Positions 43,412 through 51,540 of a stretch of DNA of 64,000 nucleotides are shown here, piece by piece (the stretch's first letter is position 1; each line of letters opens with the position of its first letter). The stretch comes from Flavobacterium sp. KS-LB2 (lineage in GTDB: Bacteria; Bacteroidota; Bacteroidia; Flavobacteriales; Flavobacteriaceae). The position numbers and the translations under genes were made by a program. The DNA is taken from contig NZ_CP145904.1 of NCBI RefSeq assembly GCF_036895565.1, positions 310,001 through 374,000 on the forward strand. The letters are read 5' to 3'. The notes beneath the pieces are model-generated. The model did not search any database, was not told the origin of the DNA, and saw nothing but the letters and a program-made list of their open reading frames with translations.

Positions 43412-44557
43412 AGTACTTTTTTTAAAACTGACTTGCATTGTTGTTCCTTTTCCAATTTCGGAATGCAGTACTTTAATCGTTCCTTTGTGGTATTCTTCCA
43501 CGATTCTTTTGGTCAATGAAAGACCTAATCCCCATCCGCGTTTTTTAGTAGTGAAACCAGGTTCAAAAATATTTTTGAATTGATTTTTTTGAATTCCGCT
43601 TCCCGTATCGGAAACGTTAATTTTTACAGCATCTCCTTCTTGCTCAATTTCTAGGGCTAATTTTCCTTTTCCTTTCATGGCATCGATAGCATTTTTCACT
43701 AAGTTTTCTATGGTCCAGCTGTGAAGTGTGGGATTGAGGGATACCATAATAGGAGATTTTGGAGCTTTAAACGAAAATTCAATTTGTTTAGAAAATCGGG
43801 ATTGCAAATAGTCGTAAGACTGAAGTGTTTCTGCTACGATGTCTTTATTTTCTAATTTGGGTTCCGATCCTATTTTAGAAAAACGATCGGTTATGGTTTG
43901 CAAACGCTCAATGTCTTTTTCAATTTCAAATGTGGTGCTTTCATCCACATTTTCAGATTTCAAGAGTTCAACCCAGCCAATCAATGAAGAAAGTGGCGTT
44001 CCTATTTGGTGTGCGGTTTCTTTGGCCATACCAGCCCAAAGTTTGTTTTGCGTAGCCATTTTGGTGCTTCTGTAAAAATTATAAACGAGCGCCCCAAAAA
44101 GCACAATGATCAGCACTAATGCAACGGGATAATATTTCAGTTTATTCAGTAATGCGGAATTACCATAATATAAATTTTGAAATTTTCCTGGAACGTATTC
44201 AATGACTATTGGTTCATTTTCGTTTTTCAATTTGGATAAAAAACTCTTGGCTTTGTCGTCATTTTTTACAATAGCATCGTCAATGTTTACGGTGTTTATG
44301 ATGCGGTTATTCTCAGTAACTATAATAGGAATTGAGGTGTTGTTACTGAAAATCTGAAGTGGAAGTTCCACATCAGTATTTTCACCGGCATTGTTAAGTG
44401 TTTTTTGAGCTTTTGCCCAAAGGTTCATTTTCAATCGTTCTTCATTTTTGAAGATTTGAAAAAAAGTATAGGTGTTCCAGAGAATTAATGAAATGATTAA
44501 AAACGATGCAAAAATAATAACCCAACGAGTTGTATTTCTTCTATCAGAAAACTGCAT
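43403..44557 (-). CDS. sensor histidine kinase, orphan
   Basis: 384 aa. Two transmembrane helices (about 12-34 and 143-162) enclose a roughly 110-residue periplasmic sensor. The H-box lies at AKETAHQIGTPLSSL with His183. The ATPase domain shows NLVKNAIDAM (N-box), DTGSGIQ (G1), FEPGFTTKKRGWGLGLSLTKRIV (F and G2). No HAMP domain is evident. No response regulator gene is adjacent, so its partner is unknown. Confidence 0.92.
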   Translation of the reverse strand: MQFSDRRNTTRWVIIFASFLIISLILWNTYTFFQIFKNEERLKMNLWAKAQKTLNNAGENTDVELPLQIFSNNTSIPIIVTENNRIINTVNIDDAIVKNDDKAKSFLSKLKNENEPIVIEYVPGKFQNLYYGNSALLNKLKYYPVALVLIIVLFGALVYNFYRSTKMATQNKLWAGMAKETAHQIGTPLSSLIGWVELLKSENVDESTTFEIEKDIERLQTITDRFSKIGSEPKLENKDIVAETLQSYDYLQSRFSKQIEFSFKAPKSPIMVSLNPTLHSWTIENLVKNAIDAMKGKGKLALEIEQEGDAVKINVSDTGSGIQKNQFKNIFEPGFTTKKRGWGLGLSLTKRIVEEYHKGTIKVLHSEIGKGTTMQVSFKKSTLV

Positions 44558-44697
44558 AAATATGATTTAGAGGTATAAATATAATGAAATAAAAGCTTTC
44601 GTATTTTAGTTTTAGATAAAGATTTTTTTTGAGAAAATCAAATCTTTATTTTATTCTAATTTCAAGTTACTGCTTTTTAAACTTAATTCATTTGTAT

Positions 44698-44705
44698 ACT
44701 TTTGT
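44698..44705 (+). promoter_or_regulatory. -7 box upstream of the flavin reductase gene
   Basis: TACTTTTG fits the TAnnTTTG consensus and lies 26 bp before the ATG. Confidence 0.5.
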
Positions 44706-44731
44706 ATCTTTCAGCACTAAATTAAAAGCGT

Positions 44732-45613
44732 ATGATTACAATTGATCCCAAAAGTATCGAAACTGCAAAACTACAAGGGTATTTGCAAAGTTCTGTTGGG
44801 CCTAGACCCATAGCTTTTGCTAGTACAATGGACGCTAAGGGGAATCCTAATGTGTCGCCTTTTAGTTTCTTTAATGTGTTCAGTGCTAATCCGCCTGTTT
44901 TGATATTTTCGCCAGCAAGACGCGTTCGTGACAATTCAATAAAGCATACATTAATCAATGCCGAAGCGACTCGGGAAGTAGTGATTAATGTGGTCAATTA
45001 TGATATGGTACAGCAAATTTCTCTGGCTAGTACAGAATATGCTGATGGCGTAGATGAGTTTATAAAATCTGGCTTGACGCCAATTGCTTCAGAGGTTGTA
45101 AAACCGTTTAGAGTAAAGGAATCACCAGTACAATTTGAATGCAAAGTCACTCAGATTATTCCACTGGGAACAGAAGGAGGAGCAGGAAATTTAGTGCTTT
45201 GCGAAGTTTTGAGAATTCATATTGACGAATCTGTTTTAGACGAAAACGGAGCGATTGATCAACATAAAATTGACTTAGTTTCTAGATTAGGAGGCAATTG
45301 GTATTCCAGGTCCAATCAAGGACTTTTTGAAGTTCCAAAACCCCTATCGACGTTAGGAATTGGGGTAGATGCGATTCCAAATTTTATAAAAGAAAGTCCT
45401 ATTTTTGATGGAAACGATTTAGGTATTTTGGGGAATGTAGAAGCCTTGCCTACAATGGAAGAAGTTAGTATATTTGTACAGCAAAATTTCGCAGTGAAAG
45501 GAGTTTTAAGTTCCGATGATGCCGAAAAAGTGTATTTAGAAGCGAAAAAATATCTAAATGCTAATGATGTTTCCTCCGCATGGAAAGTCCTTTTGGCAGA
45601 GAAAAAAAAATAG
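44732..45613 (+). CDS. flavin reductase / flavoredoxin-like FMN-binding protein
   Basis: 293 aa. The N-terminal FMN-binding split-barrel (residues 1-200) shows SVGPRPIAFASTMDAKG, NVSPFSFFNVFSANPP and REVVINVV, characteristic of the flavin-reductase-like/flavoredoxin family. The C-terminal ~90 residues (ESPIFDGNDLGILGNVE) are a helical addition found in Bacteroidetes members. It binds FMN and reduces or carries electrons; partner unknown. DUF3127 gene follows 24 bp later. Confidence 0.88.
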   Translation: MITIDPKSIETAKLQGYLQSSVGPRPIAFASTMDAKGNPNVSPFSFFNVFSANPPVLIFSPARRVRDNSIKHTLINAEATREVVINVVNYDMVQQISLASTEYADGVDEFIKSGLTPIASEVVKPFRVKESPVQFECKVTQIIPLGTEGGAGNLVLCEVLRIHIDESVLDENGAIDQHKIDLVSRLGGNWYSRSNQGLFEVPKPLSTLGIGVDAIPNFIKESPIFDGNDLGILGNVEALPTMEEVSIFVQQNFAVKGVLSSDDAEKVYLEAKKYLNANDVSSAWKVLLAEKKK

Positions 45614-45637
45614 AGCAAAACAATTAAAATAGAGAAG

Positions 45638-46018
45638 ATGGAAGTTACAGGAAAAATTAAAATGATTGATCAAACTAAAGAAGTTGGATCTGGAGGTTTC
45701 AAGAAAAGAGATGTTGTTGTGACAACAGATGAGCAATATCCTCAACATATTCTCGTTCAGTTTGTTCAGGACAAATGTGACTTATTGAACGGTTTTCAAG
45801 TAGGAGAGCCTGTAAAAATTGATATTAATTTAAGAGGTAGAGAATGGACAAATCCTCAAGGGGAAACAGTTTATTTCAATACGATCCAAGGATGGAGAAT
45901 AGGAAAGTTACAAGTTGAAACTCCTTCTGCTGCACAAATGCCTCCAATGCCTGCTGCTGAAGCTTTTGCACCAGCAACAAACTTAAACGAAGAAGAGGCA
46001 GACGATTTGCCTTTCTAA
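45638..46018 (+). CDS. DUF3127 OB-fold-like protein with SSB-type C-terminal tip
   Basis: 126 aa. The DUF3127 domain (about 1-90: EVTGKIKMIDQTKEVGSGGFKKRDVVV, QYPQHILVQFVQDKC, VKIDINLRGREW) has the strand pattern of an OB fold. A Pro/Ala linker leads to EEEADDLPF at the very end, closely like the terminal DDxPF of single-stranded DNA-binding proteins, and like NDLPF of the SSB in this window. It may bind nucleic acid and recruit SSB partners (inference). A hairpin terminator at 46044 follows. Confidence 0.88.
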   Translation: MEVTGKIKMIDQTKEVGSGGFKKRDVVVTTDEQYPQHILVQFVQDKCDLLNGFQVGEPVKIDINLRGREWTNPQGETVYFNTIQGWRIGKLQVETPSAAQMPPMPAAEAFAPATNLNEEEADDLPF

Positions 46019-46043
46019 AATAAAATTCTAAATTTTTTATATT

Positions 46044-46092
46044 CCAAATTCCAAATTGAGCTTGTCTTTATATTGGAATTTGGTTTTTTTTT
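46044..46092 (+). terminator. terminator after the DUF3127 gene
   Basis: CCAAATTCCAA (46044-46054) and TTGGAATTTGG (46073-46083) are exact complements, followed by nine T. Confidence 0.8.
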
Positions 46093-46140
46093 AAATTGAT
46101 TTTTAAAATTTCCATTACCATTGATTTTTGAAATTGAAAA

Positions 46141-46782
46141 ATGTATTATTTATCTTCAGCCTTATTTTTTCCTCCTATTGACCAAGCCAATCGCGATGGA
46201 ATTTTAGCCATAGGAGGCGATTTGTCCCCAGAACGATTACAACTAGCATACAAAAGCGGTATTTTTCCTTGGTTTGAAGATGGAGAACCCATTATATGGT
46301 GGTCACCAAATCCAAGAATGGTTTTATTTCTGGATGAATTAATCGTTTCCAAAAGCATGCGAAACATTCTGAATAGAGATAGTTTCAAAGTAACATTCAA
46401 TCAGAATTTCAGGGAAGTAATTTCAAATTGTCAAAAGATAAAACGTGACGGTCAAAACGGCACTTGGATTACTAATGAAATGATTGATGCCTATTGTAAC
46501 CTTCACGAATTAGGCATAGCAAAATCAGTTGAGGTTTGGCAAAATGACACCTTAGTAGGTGGCTTGTATGGCATCGATTTAGGTCATGTTTTTTGTGGAG
46601 AAAGTATGTTTTCTAAAGTATCAAATGCTTCTAAAGTGGCTTTCATTGCCTTGGTAAACCAATTAAAAAAAGAAGAGTACAAACTGCTGGATTGTCAGGT
46701 TTATAATCCGCATTTGGAAAGTTTAGGTTGTCGTGAAATAAAGCGTGATGATTTTATGAAAATTCTTCAAGGAAATAATTAG
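46141..46782 (+). CDS. aat: leucyl/phenylalanyl-tRNA-protein transferase
   Basis: 213 aa. FPPIDQANRDGILAIGGDLSPERL, AYKSGIFPWFEDGEPIIWWSPNPR and GLYGIDLGHVFCGESMFS are the defining motifs of Aat (GNAT-like fold). It attaches Leu or Phe from tRNA to N-terminal Lys/Arg, marking proteins for ClpAP degradation. It is a single gene. Its stop (TAG at 46780-46782) directly touches a dispersed repeat. Confidence 0.95.
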   Translation: MYYLSSALFFPPIDQANRDGILAIGGDLSPERLQLAYKSGIFPWFEDGEPIIWWSPNPRMVLFLDELIVSKSMRNILNRDSFKVTFNQNFREVISNCQKIKRDGQNGTWITNEMIDAYCNLHELGIAKSVEVWQNDTLVGGLYGIDLGHVFCGESMFSKVSNASKVAFIALVNQLKKEEYKLLDCQVYNPHLESLGCREIKRDDFMKILQGNN

Positions 46783-46924
46783 AGCCTAATCCGGCTGTAC
46801 GTTTCAAGTCCTCCTTCAAAACCTTTTTTTTCTAAAGTCATAAAAGGAGCTTCCTGCCGGTCGCTCTTTTCTGCCTAGAAAAAAATAGTCTTTTCAGTCC
46901 GGGCTTTCCACTGCCATCCGGGGC
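46783..46924 (-). repeat. dispersed hairpin element, copy 5 (long variant)
   Basis: Reading leftward it opens GCCCCGGATGGCAGTGG and ends CAGCCGGATTAGGCTC; inside, GGCAGGAAGCTCC repeats the usual right end. It completely fills the 145-bp gap between the convergent genes aat and tag. I believe this exact type of sequence (with CCCGGACTGAAAAG) is frequent in Flavobacterium genomes, from memory. Confidence 0.7.
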
Positions 46925-46927
46925 AAA

Positions 46928-47494
46928 TTACTGTTTTTTCCAGCAACTCGTCACGTGATCGTCTACCATTCCAGTGGCTTGCATGTGTGCATAAACCACT
47001 GTAGAACCTACAAATTTAAAGCCACGTTTTTTTAAATCTTTACTAATTGCATCAGAAAGTGGTGTGGTAGCAGGGACTTCTTTCAAGGATTGTCGGTTGT
47101 TTTGTATGGGTTTACCATCAGTAAATTTCCAAATATAGCTAGAAAAACTACCAAATTCCTCTTGGATTTTTAGAAACGCTTGTGCATTAGTAACGGCCGA
47201 ATACACTTTGAGTTTGTTCCGAATAATACCGGCATCTTGCAATAAATCGAGAATTTTTTCATCGGTGTATTCAGCGATTTTTTTGTAGTCAAATTGATCA
47301 AAGGCGGCTCTAAAATTTTCTCTTTTGTTTAAAATAGTAATCCAGCTTAGTCCAGCCTGAAACGTTTCCAAAAGCAAAAACTCAAATAAAGTCGCATCAT
47401 CATACACGGGAACACCCCATTCTTCATCATGGTATTTTTTATATAAAGCGCTAGAAGTACACCAGCCACATCGAGGTTTGTCGTCTATTATCAT
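46928..47494 (-). CDS. tag: DNA-3-methyladenine glycosylase I
   Basis: 188 aa. The N-terminal RCGWC and C-terminal HVTSCW/HMQATG residues supply the zinc-binding Cys/His set of Tag. YHDEEWGVPVYDDATLFEFLLLETFQAGLSW is the family's substrate-pocket block. It excises 3-methyladenine from alkylated DNA. It overlaps the upstream transporter gene by 4 bp, so the two are translated together though their functions seem unrelated. Confidence 0.95.
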   Translation of the reverse strand: MIIDDKPRCGWCTSSALYKKYHDEEWGVPVYDDATLFEFLLLETFQAGLSWITILNKRENFRAAFDQFDYKKIAEYTDEKILDLLQDAGIIRNKLKVYSAVTNAQAFLKIQEEFGSFSSYIWKFTDGKPIQNNRQSLKEVPATTPLSDAISKDLKKRGFKFVGSTVVYAHMQATGMVDDHVTSCWKKQ

Positions 47495-48144
47495 TGTTTT
47501 TCAGAGGCTAAATAGTTTTTTATTAAATAGTGACCTAAGTAGATCAGCGGAGTCAAGAGAATTGCGATACCGAGTTTAAACGTATAACCCGTCAATGCGG
47601 AAGTAAGGAACGTGTCGAAATTTATTTTCCCGGGCAACCAAAAAGCGATTCCAAGTACAATAAAAGAATCGAATAATTGAGAAATAACAGTAGAACCGGT
47701 AGCTCTAAGCCAAATTTTGTTGTTTCCCGTTTTATTTTTAAAAAACCAAAAGACAGTCACATCAATCAATTGCGAAACTAGAAAAGCGATAATACTCCCT
47801 ACAATAATCCACATACTTTGCCCAAAAACGGCAAAGAACTGTTCATCATTCACAGGGCTGATGCCTTTTGCGGCGGGAATACTTATGGCTAAAAACAAGA
47901 GTATAAAAGCATAAGCTATCAATCCAGCTGTAATCAAGGATAGTTTTTTAACACCCTTTTCGCCAAAATACTCATTGATTAAATCAGTAGTCAAGAAAAC
48001 GATGGGCCAAGGCAAAATCCCGATGCTTATTACAAATGGACCTATTTGTATCAGTTTTCCACCTATTAATTCAGCCGTGACAGCATTAGTAATAAAGATT
48101 CCTGCGAGAATAACAAATACGAGCTCTTTTTTGGTTTTAAACAT
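47491..48144 (-). CDS. queuosine precursor transporter (YhhQ/VUT family)
   Basis: 217 aa from ATG 48144. An in-frame TTG at 48162 lies inside a TAnnTTTG box (plus CAAATTTA, 48160-48167), so it is probably promoter, not start. About six transmembrane helices; ELIGGKLIQIGPFVISIGILPWPIVFLTTDLINEYFG is the diagnostic first half of the YhhQ family, which imports preQ0/preQ1 for queuosine tRNA modification. The 4-bp overlap with tag suggests co-transcription. Confidence 0.9.
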   Translation of the reverse strand: MFKTKKELVFVILAGIFITNAVTAELIGGKLIQIGPFVISIGILPWPIVFLTTDLINEYFGEKGVKKLSLITAGLIAYAFILLFLAISIPAAKGISPVNDEQFFAVFGQSMWIIVGSIIAFLVSQLIDVTVFWFFKNKTGNNKIWLRATGSTVISQLFDSFIVLGIAFWLPGKINFDTFLTSALTGYTFKLGIAILLTPLIYLGHYLIKNYLASEKQ

Positions 48145-48228
48145 GAAGTATTCTTTCTCCAAATTTAATAATTTAAATAGAATTTAGTAAATCTTTTGCT
48201 TGTGAAAGTAAATAAATGTACACAAAAA

Positions 48229-48259
48229 AACCCATTTCAAAATTGATTTGAAATGGGTT
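48229..48259 (-). terminator. terminator of tsf
   Basis: AACCCATTTCAAA and TTTGAAATGGGTT pair over a 5-base loop, with seven T on the minus strand. Confidence 0.9.
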
Positions 48260-48308
48260 ATTATATAAATTGAAATCAAATATCGTTGATCTGAAATCAA
48301 ATAGTAAT

Positions 48309-49271
48309 TTATCCTAAAGCAGCTCTTTTGAAACCTGTAATTTCAACTTTGAATTCTTTAACATAGTCACCAACTTTTTTACTGTCATCTTTGATGAAGT
48401 TTTGATCCAATAAAGCTTTTTCTTGATCTAAAGTAGTGTTGTCAGAGATGAAACGCAGTACTTTTCCAGGAATAATTTTGTCCCAAATTTGTTCTGGTTT
48501 ACCTTCAGCTTTTAGTTCCGCTTTAGCATCTTCTTCAGCTTGTTTTAAAACTTCTTCCGTTAATTGAGAGTAAGAAATATATTTAGGAACATTTTTCAAC
48601 GTTTTTCCTAAACGTTTTGCTTCTTCATTTTCTTTTTCGATTATAGCAATACGAGCAGCAAGTTCAGAAGCAACGAAAGATGGGTCAAAATCTTTGTAAG
48701 ATAATGTATCAGCTCCCATTGATGCAACTTGCATAGAGATATCTTTAGTAAGAACTTCTGCGTTAGCTACAGCAGCAGAAATAGCAGTTAATGCAGCAAT
48801 TTTGTTAACGTGAACATAAGATCCAACAAAAGCACCTTCTAAAATTTCAAAACCACCGATTTCGATTTTCTCTCCAATAACACCTGTTTGCTCGATCAAT
48901 TTCTCAGCAACAGTCATACCGTTGAAATCTGACGCTAAAAATTCTTCTTTAGAAGAGAAGTTAATCGCTTTTTCAACTAATTCTTTAGCTAAAGAAACGA
49001 AAGATTCATTTTTACCTACGAAATCTGTTTCACAATTTAAAGTGATGATAGCTCCTTTAGTTTTGTCAGCATTGATAAAAGAAACAGCAGCTCCTTCGCT
49101 AGACTCACGGTCAGAACGGTTAGCAGCAACTTTTTGTCCTTTTTCTCTAAGGTTTTGTATAGCTTTATCGAAATCTCCATCAGCTTCAACTAAAGCTTTT
49201 TTACAGTCCATCATTCCGGCACCTGTAGTTTGTCTTAATTTATTTACATCTGCAGCAGTAATTGTTGCCAT
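48309..49271 (-). CDS. tsf: elongation factor Ts
   Basis: 320 aa. The N-terminal UBA-like domain (LRQTTGAGMMDCKKALVEADGDFDKAI) and the core Phe-containing exchange region (LNCETDFVGKNESF) are plain. The core shows the Bacteroidetes insert (KRLGKTLKNVPKYISYSQLTEE, about 205-250). It recycles EF-Tu-GDP. It follows rpsB, as in most bacteria, across 111 bp that hold an imperfect inverted repeat. Confidence 0.97.
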   Translation of the reverse strand: MATITAADVNKLRQTTGAGMMDCKKALVEADGDFDKAIQNLREKGQKVAANRSDRESSEGAAVSFINADKTKGAIITLNCETDFVGKNESFVSLAKELVEKAINFSSKEEFLASDFNGMTVAEKLIEQTGVIGEKIEIGGFEILEGAFVGSYVHVNKIAALTAISAAVANAEVLTKDISMQVASMGADTLSYKDFDPSFVASELAARIAIIEKENEEAKRLGKTLKNVPKYISYSQLTEEVLKQAEEDAKAELKAEGKPEQIWDKIIPGKVLRFISDNTTLDQEKALLDQNFIKDDSKKVGDYVKEFKVEITGFKRAALG

Positions 49272-49310
49272 AATTTTTTTATTTTAAAATTGAAAATTCT
49301 TTTAAAAGAA

Positions 49311-49377
49311 ATTACGAATTACAAATTATGAATTACGCAAAACTTACATAATTCATGATTCATAATTCGTAATTGTT
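49311..49377. repeat. AT-rich imperfect inverted repeat between rpsB and tsf
   Basis: AATTACGAATTACAAATTATGAATTA-type sequence on the left is mirrored by TAATTCATGATTCATAATTCGTAATT on the right (stem about 26 bp with mismatches). Similar AATTCATAATTTATAATTCAC sequence occurs at 38222-38252. Confidence 0.6.
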
Positions 49378-49382
49378 TAGAT

Positions 49383-50180
49383 TTACTCTTCAGTAGCTGT
49401 TGGAGCAGCAGCTTCTACAGCAGGAGCTACTTCTACAGCTTCAGCAGCAGGAGCAACAACTTCAGCAGTAGCATCAGCTTCTTTGTCAGAACCTCTATCA
49501 GAAAGTCCTTCAACAATTGCAGCTGTAACTAAAGATAAAATTTTATCAATTGATTTAGAAGCATCATCATTTGCAGGAATTACATATTCTACTTCACGAG
49601 GATCAGAATTTGTATCAACCATTGCAAAAACTGGAATGTTTAATTTTTGAGCTTCTTTTATTGCGATGTGTTCCGCTTTGATATCAACTACGAACAATGC
49701 AGCTGGTAGTCTTGACATGTCAGCGATTGAACCTAAGTTTTTCTCTAATTTAGCACGAAGACGATCTACTTGTAAACGCTCTTTTTTAGAAAGAGTCATG
49801 AATGTACCATCTTTCTTCATTTTATCAATAGTAGCCATTTTTTTAACAGCTTTACGGATAGTCACGAAGTTAGTTAGCATTCCACCAGGCCATCTTTCAG
49901 TGATGTAAGGCATGTTTGCAGCTTTTGCTTTTTCAGCAACGATGTCTTTTGCTTGTTTTTTGGTAGCAACGAATAATATTTTTCTACCTGATGCAGCGAT
50001 TTTTTTCAAAGCGTCATTCGCTTCTTCAATTTTTGCTGCAGTTTTATATAGATTGATAATGTGAATGCCATTACGCTCCATATAAATGTAAGGAGCCATG
50101 TTTGGATCCCATTTTCTAGTCATGTGTCCGAAGTGAACACCTGCTTCTAGTAATTCTTTTACTTCTACTTTGTTTGCCAT
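49383..50180 (-). CDS. rpsB: 30S ribosomal protein S2
   Basis: 265 aa. LLEAGVHFGHMTRKWDPNMAPYIY (start), RWPGGMLTNF and AEHIAIKEAQKLNIPVFAMVDTNSDP are S2 motifs. An Ala/Glu/Val-rich C-terminal tail of about 35 residues (EVVAPAAEAVEVAPAVEA) goes beyond the usual length, like the tail on L21 in this window. It sits between rpsI and tsf. The 173-bp leader holds short stem-loops (for example GTCTTGT/ACAAGAC near 50325-50345). Confidence 0.97.
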   Translation of the reverse strand: MANKVEVKELLEAGVHFGHMTRKWDPNMAPYIYMERNGIHIINLYKTAAKIEEANDALKKIAASGRKILFVATKKQAKDIVAEKAKAANMPYITERWPGGMLTNFVTIRKAVKKMATIDKMKKDGTFMTLSKKERLQVDRLRAKLEKNLGSIADMSRLPAALFVVDIKAEHIAIKEAQKLNIPVFAMVDTNSDPREVEYVIPANDDASKSIDKILSLVTAAIVEGLSDRGSDKEADATAEVVAPAAEAVEVAPAVEAAAPTATEE

Positions 50181-50353
50181 TTTGTTCTAGTTTACGTTCT
50201 GTTGATTAGCAATGAATAAATGGCGATTTCTCGGCTTTATGCATTTAGATGCTAAACTATTTCCTACCTCAGTAGGAGAGCAACAACAACTGTTTTTTAA
50301 AATTCAATAATAAATGAACGATGTCTTGTCCCATTTGAACAAGACAGGTAATA

Positions 50354-50740
50354 TTAACGTTTAGAGAATTGGAATCTCTTACGAGCTTTCTTCTGACCGA
50401 ATTTCTTACGTTCAACCATTCTTGGATCTCTTGTTAATAAACCTTCTGGTTTCAAGATAGCTCTGTTTTCAGCATTTACTTCACACATAACGCGTGCCAA
50501 TGCCATTCTTACAGCTTCTGCTTGACCAGTTGAACCACCTCCGTAAACGTTAACTTTTACGTCAAAGTTGCTTACATTTTCTGTCATAGACATAGGTTGT
50601 AATACTTTGTACTGTAAAGTTGCAGTTGGGAAGTACGTTTCGAATGCTTTTTTGTTTACAGTGATTACTCCTGTTCCTTCTGAAACATAAACACGTGCAA
50701 CAGCGGTTTTTCTTCTACCGATTTTGTGAATAACTCCCAT
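50354..50740 (-). CDS. rpsI: 30S ribosomal protein S9
   Basis: 128 aa. HKIGRRKTAVARVYVSEGTG at the start and the C-terminal KKFGQKKARKRFQFSKR, whose last Lys-Arg contacts the P-site tRNA, are standard. It starts one base into the rplM stop codon overlap (50740 shared), so it is translationally coupled to rplM. Confidence 0.98.
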   Translation of the reverse strand: MGVIHKIGRRKTAVARVYVSEGTGVITVNKKAFETYFPTATLQYKVLQPMSMTENVSNFDVKVNVYGGGSTGQAEAVRMALARVMCEVNAENRAILKPEGLLTRDPRMVERKKFGQKKARKRFQFSKR

Positions 50741-51195
50741 TACTTAAGATCGTTAAGGTTAACTGTTTTAGGTTTTTGAGCGCCTTGTTTGTGCTCAGAT
50801 CCTACAACAACATTTAAATTTCTAAAAAGTTCAGCACCTAATTTATTTTTAGGTAACATCCCTCTTACAGCTTTCTCTACTAATAATGCAGGGTTTTTTG
50901 ATTGCAATACTTTAGCAGTTAAAGTTCTTTGACCTCCTGGGTAACCAGTGTGACGGATGTATGTTTTTTCATCCATTTTGTTACCTGTAAGGTTGATTTT
51001 TTCTGAGTTGATAACGATTACGTTATCACCGCAGTCCACGTGTGGTGTGTAACTTGGTTTGTACTTACCTCTCAAAATCATAGCGACTTTTGAAGCAAGA
51101 CGACCTAAGTTGTGACCATCAGCATCTACAACAATCCACTCTTTAGTAACTGTGGCTTTGCTTGCTGATTGTGTCTTGTAGCTTAATGCGTCCAT
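50740..51195 (-). CDS. rplM: 50S ribosomal protein L13
   Basis: 151 aa. WIVVDADGHNLGRLASKVAMILRGK, DNVIVINSEKI, RHTGYPGG and AVRGMLPKNKLG are the L13 signature blocks. It heads the rplM-rpsI-rpsB-tsf run, with a clean promoter at 51239-51268 and a short leader hairpin (CCCC/GGGG around TTTATT). Confidence 0.98.
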   Translation of the reverse strand: MDALSYKTQSASKATVTKEWIVVDADGHNLGRLASKVAMILRGKYKPSYTPHVDCGDNVIVINSEKINLTGNKMDEKTYIRHTGYPGGQRTLTAKVLQSKNPALLVEKAVRGMLPKNKLGAELFRNLNVVVGSEHKQGAQKPKTVNLNDLK

Positions 51196-51238
51196 AATAT
51201 ATTTTTAATTAAACATTCCATCCCCAATAAAGGGGTTG

Positions 51239-51268
51239 CAAAAGTACAATTAATTATTTTAAATACAA
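51239..51268 (-). promoter_or_regulatory. promoter of rplM-rpsI
   Basis: Minus strand TTG (plus 51266-51268; preceded by T), 19-bp spacer, TACTTTTG (plus 51239-51246). It matches the Bacteroidetes consensus fully. Confidence 0.8.
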
Positions 51269-51269
51269 A

Positions 51270-51540
51270 TACCTTAAATGAATATTTTTTTCTTGTTTTT
51301 ACTCTGATAATCAAATGTATATTTAAAATATTAAGGTATAGATTGAATTTGTCTTTCTCACTTCTTCGTGACTGGAATACGATAGGCTATTGTTTTTATT
51401 TAATTTTATTGTATATTTCTAATTTTTGGAAGGAAATTTTATATTTTATTGGCTATTTTTGTCATTTAAACAGTTAATATTCTAATCATTCCTATATTGT
51501 TACTATTTTTATTATATAAATTACGTCAAATATATCTCTT
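51270..51540. other. AT-rich intergenic region before the LacI-family gene
   Basis: Apart from a possible -7 box TATTTTTG at 51454-51461, 80 bp before the regulator, I see no gene, RNA or repeat here. Confidence 0.5.

Noticed and set aside
48145..48162. TTG start for the queuosine-precursor transporter
   Set aside because: The TTG is part of a TAnnTTTG promoter box; ATG at 48144 is better.
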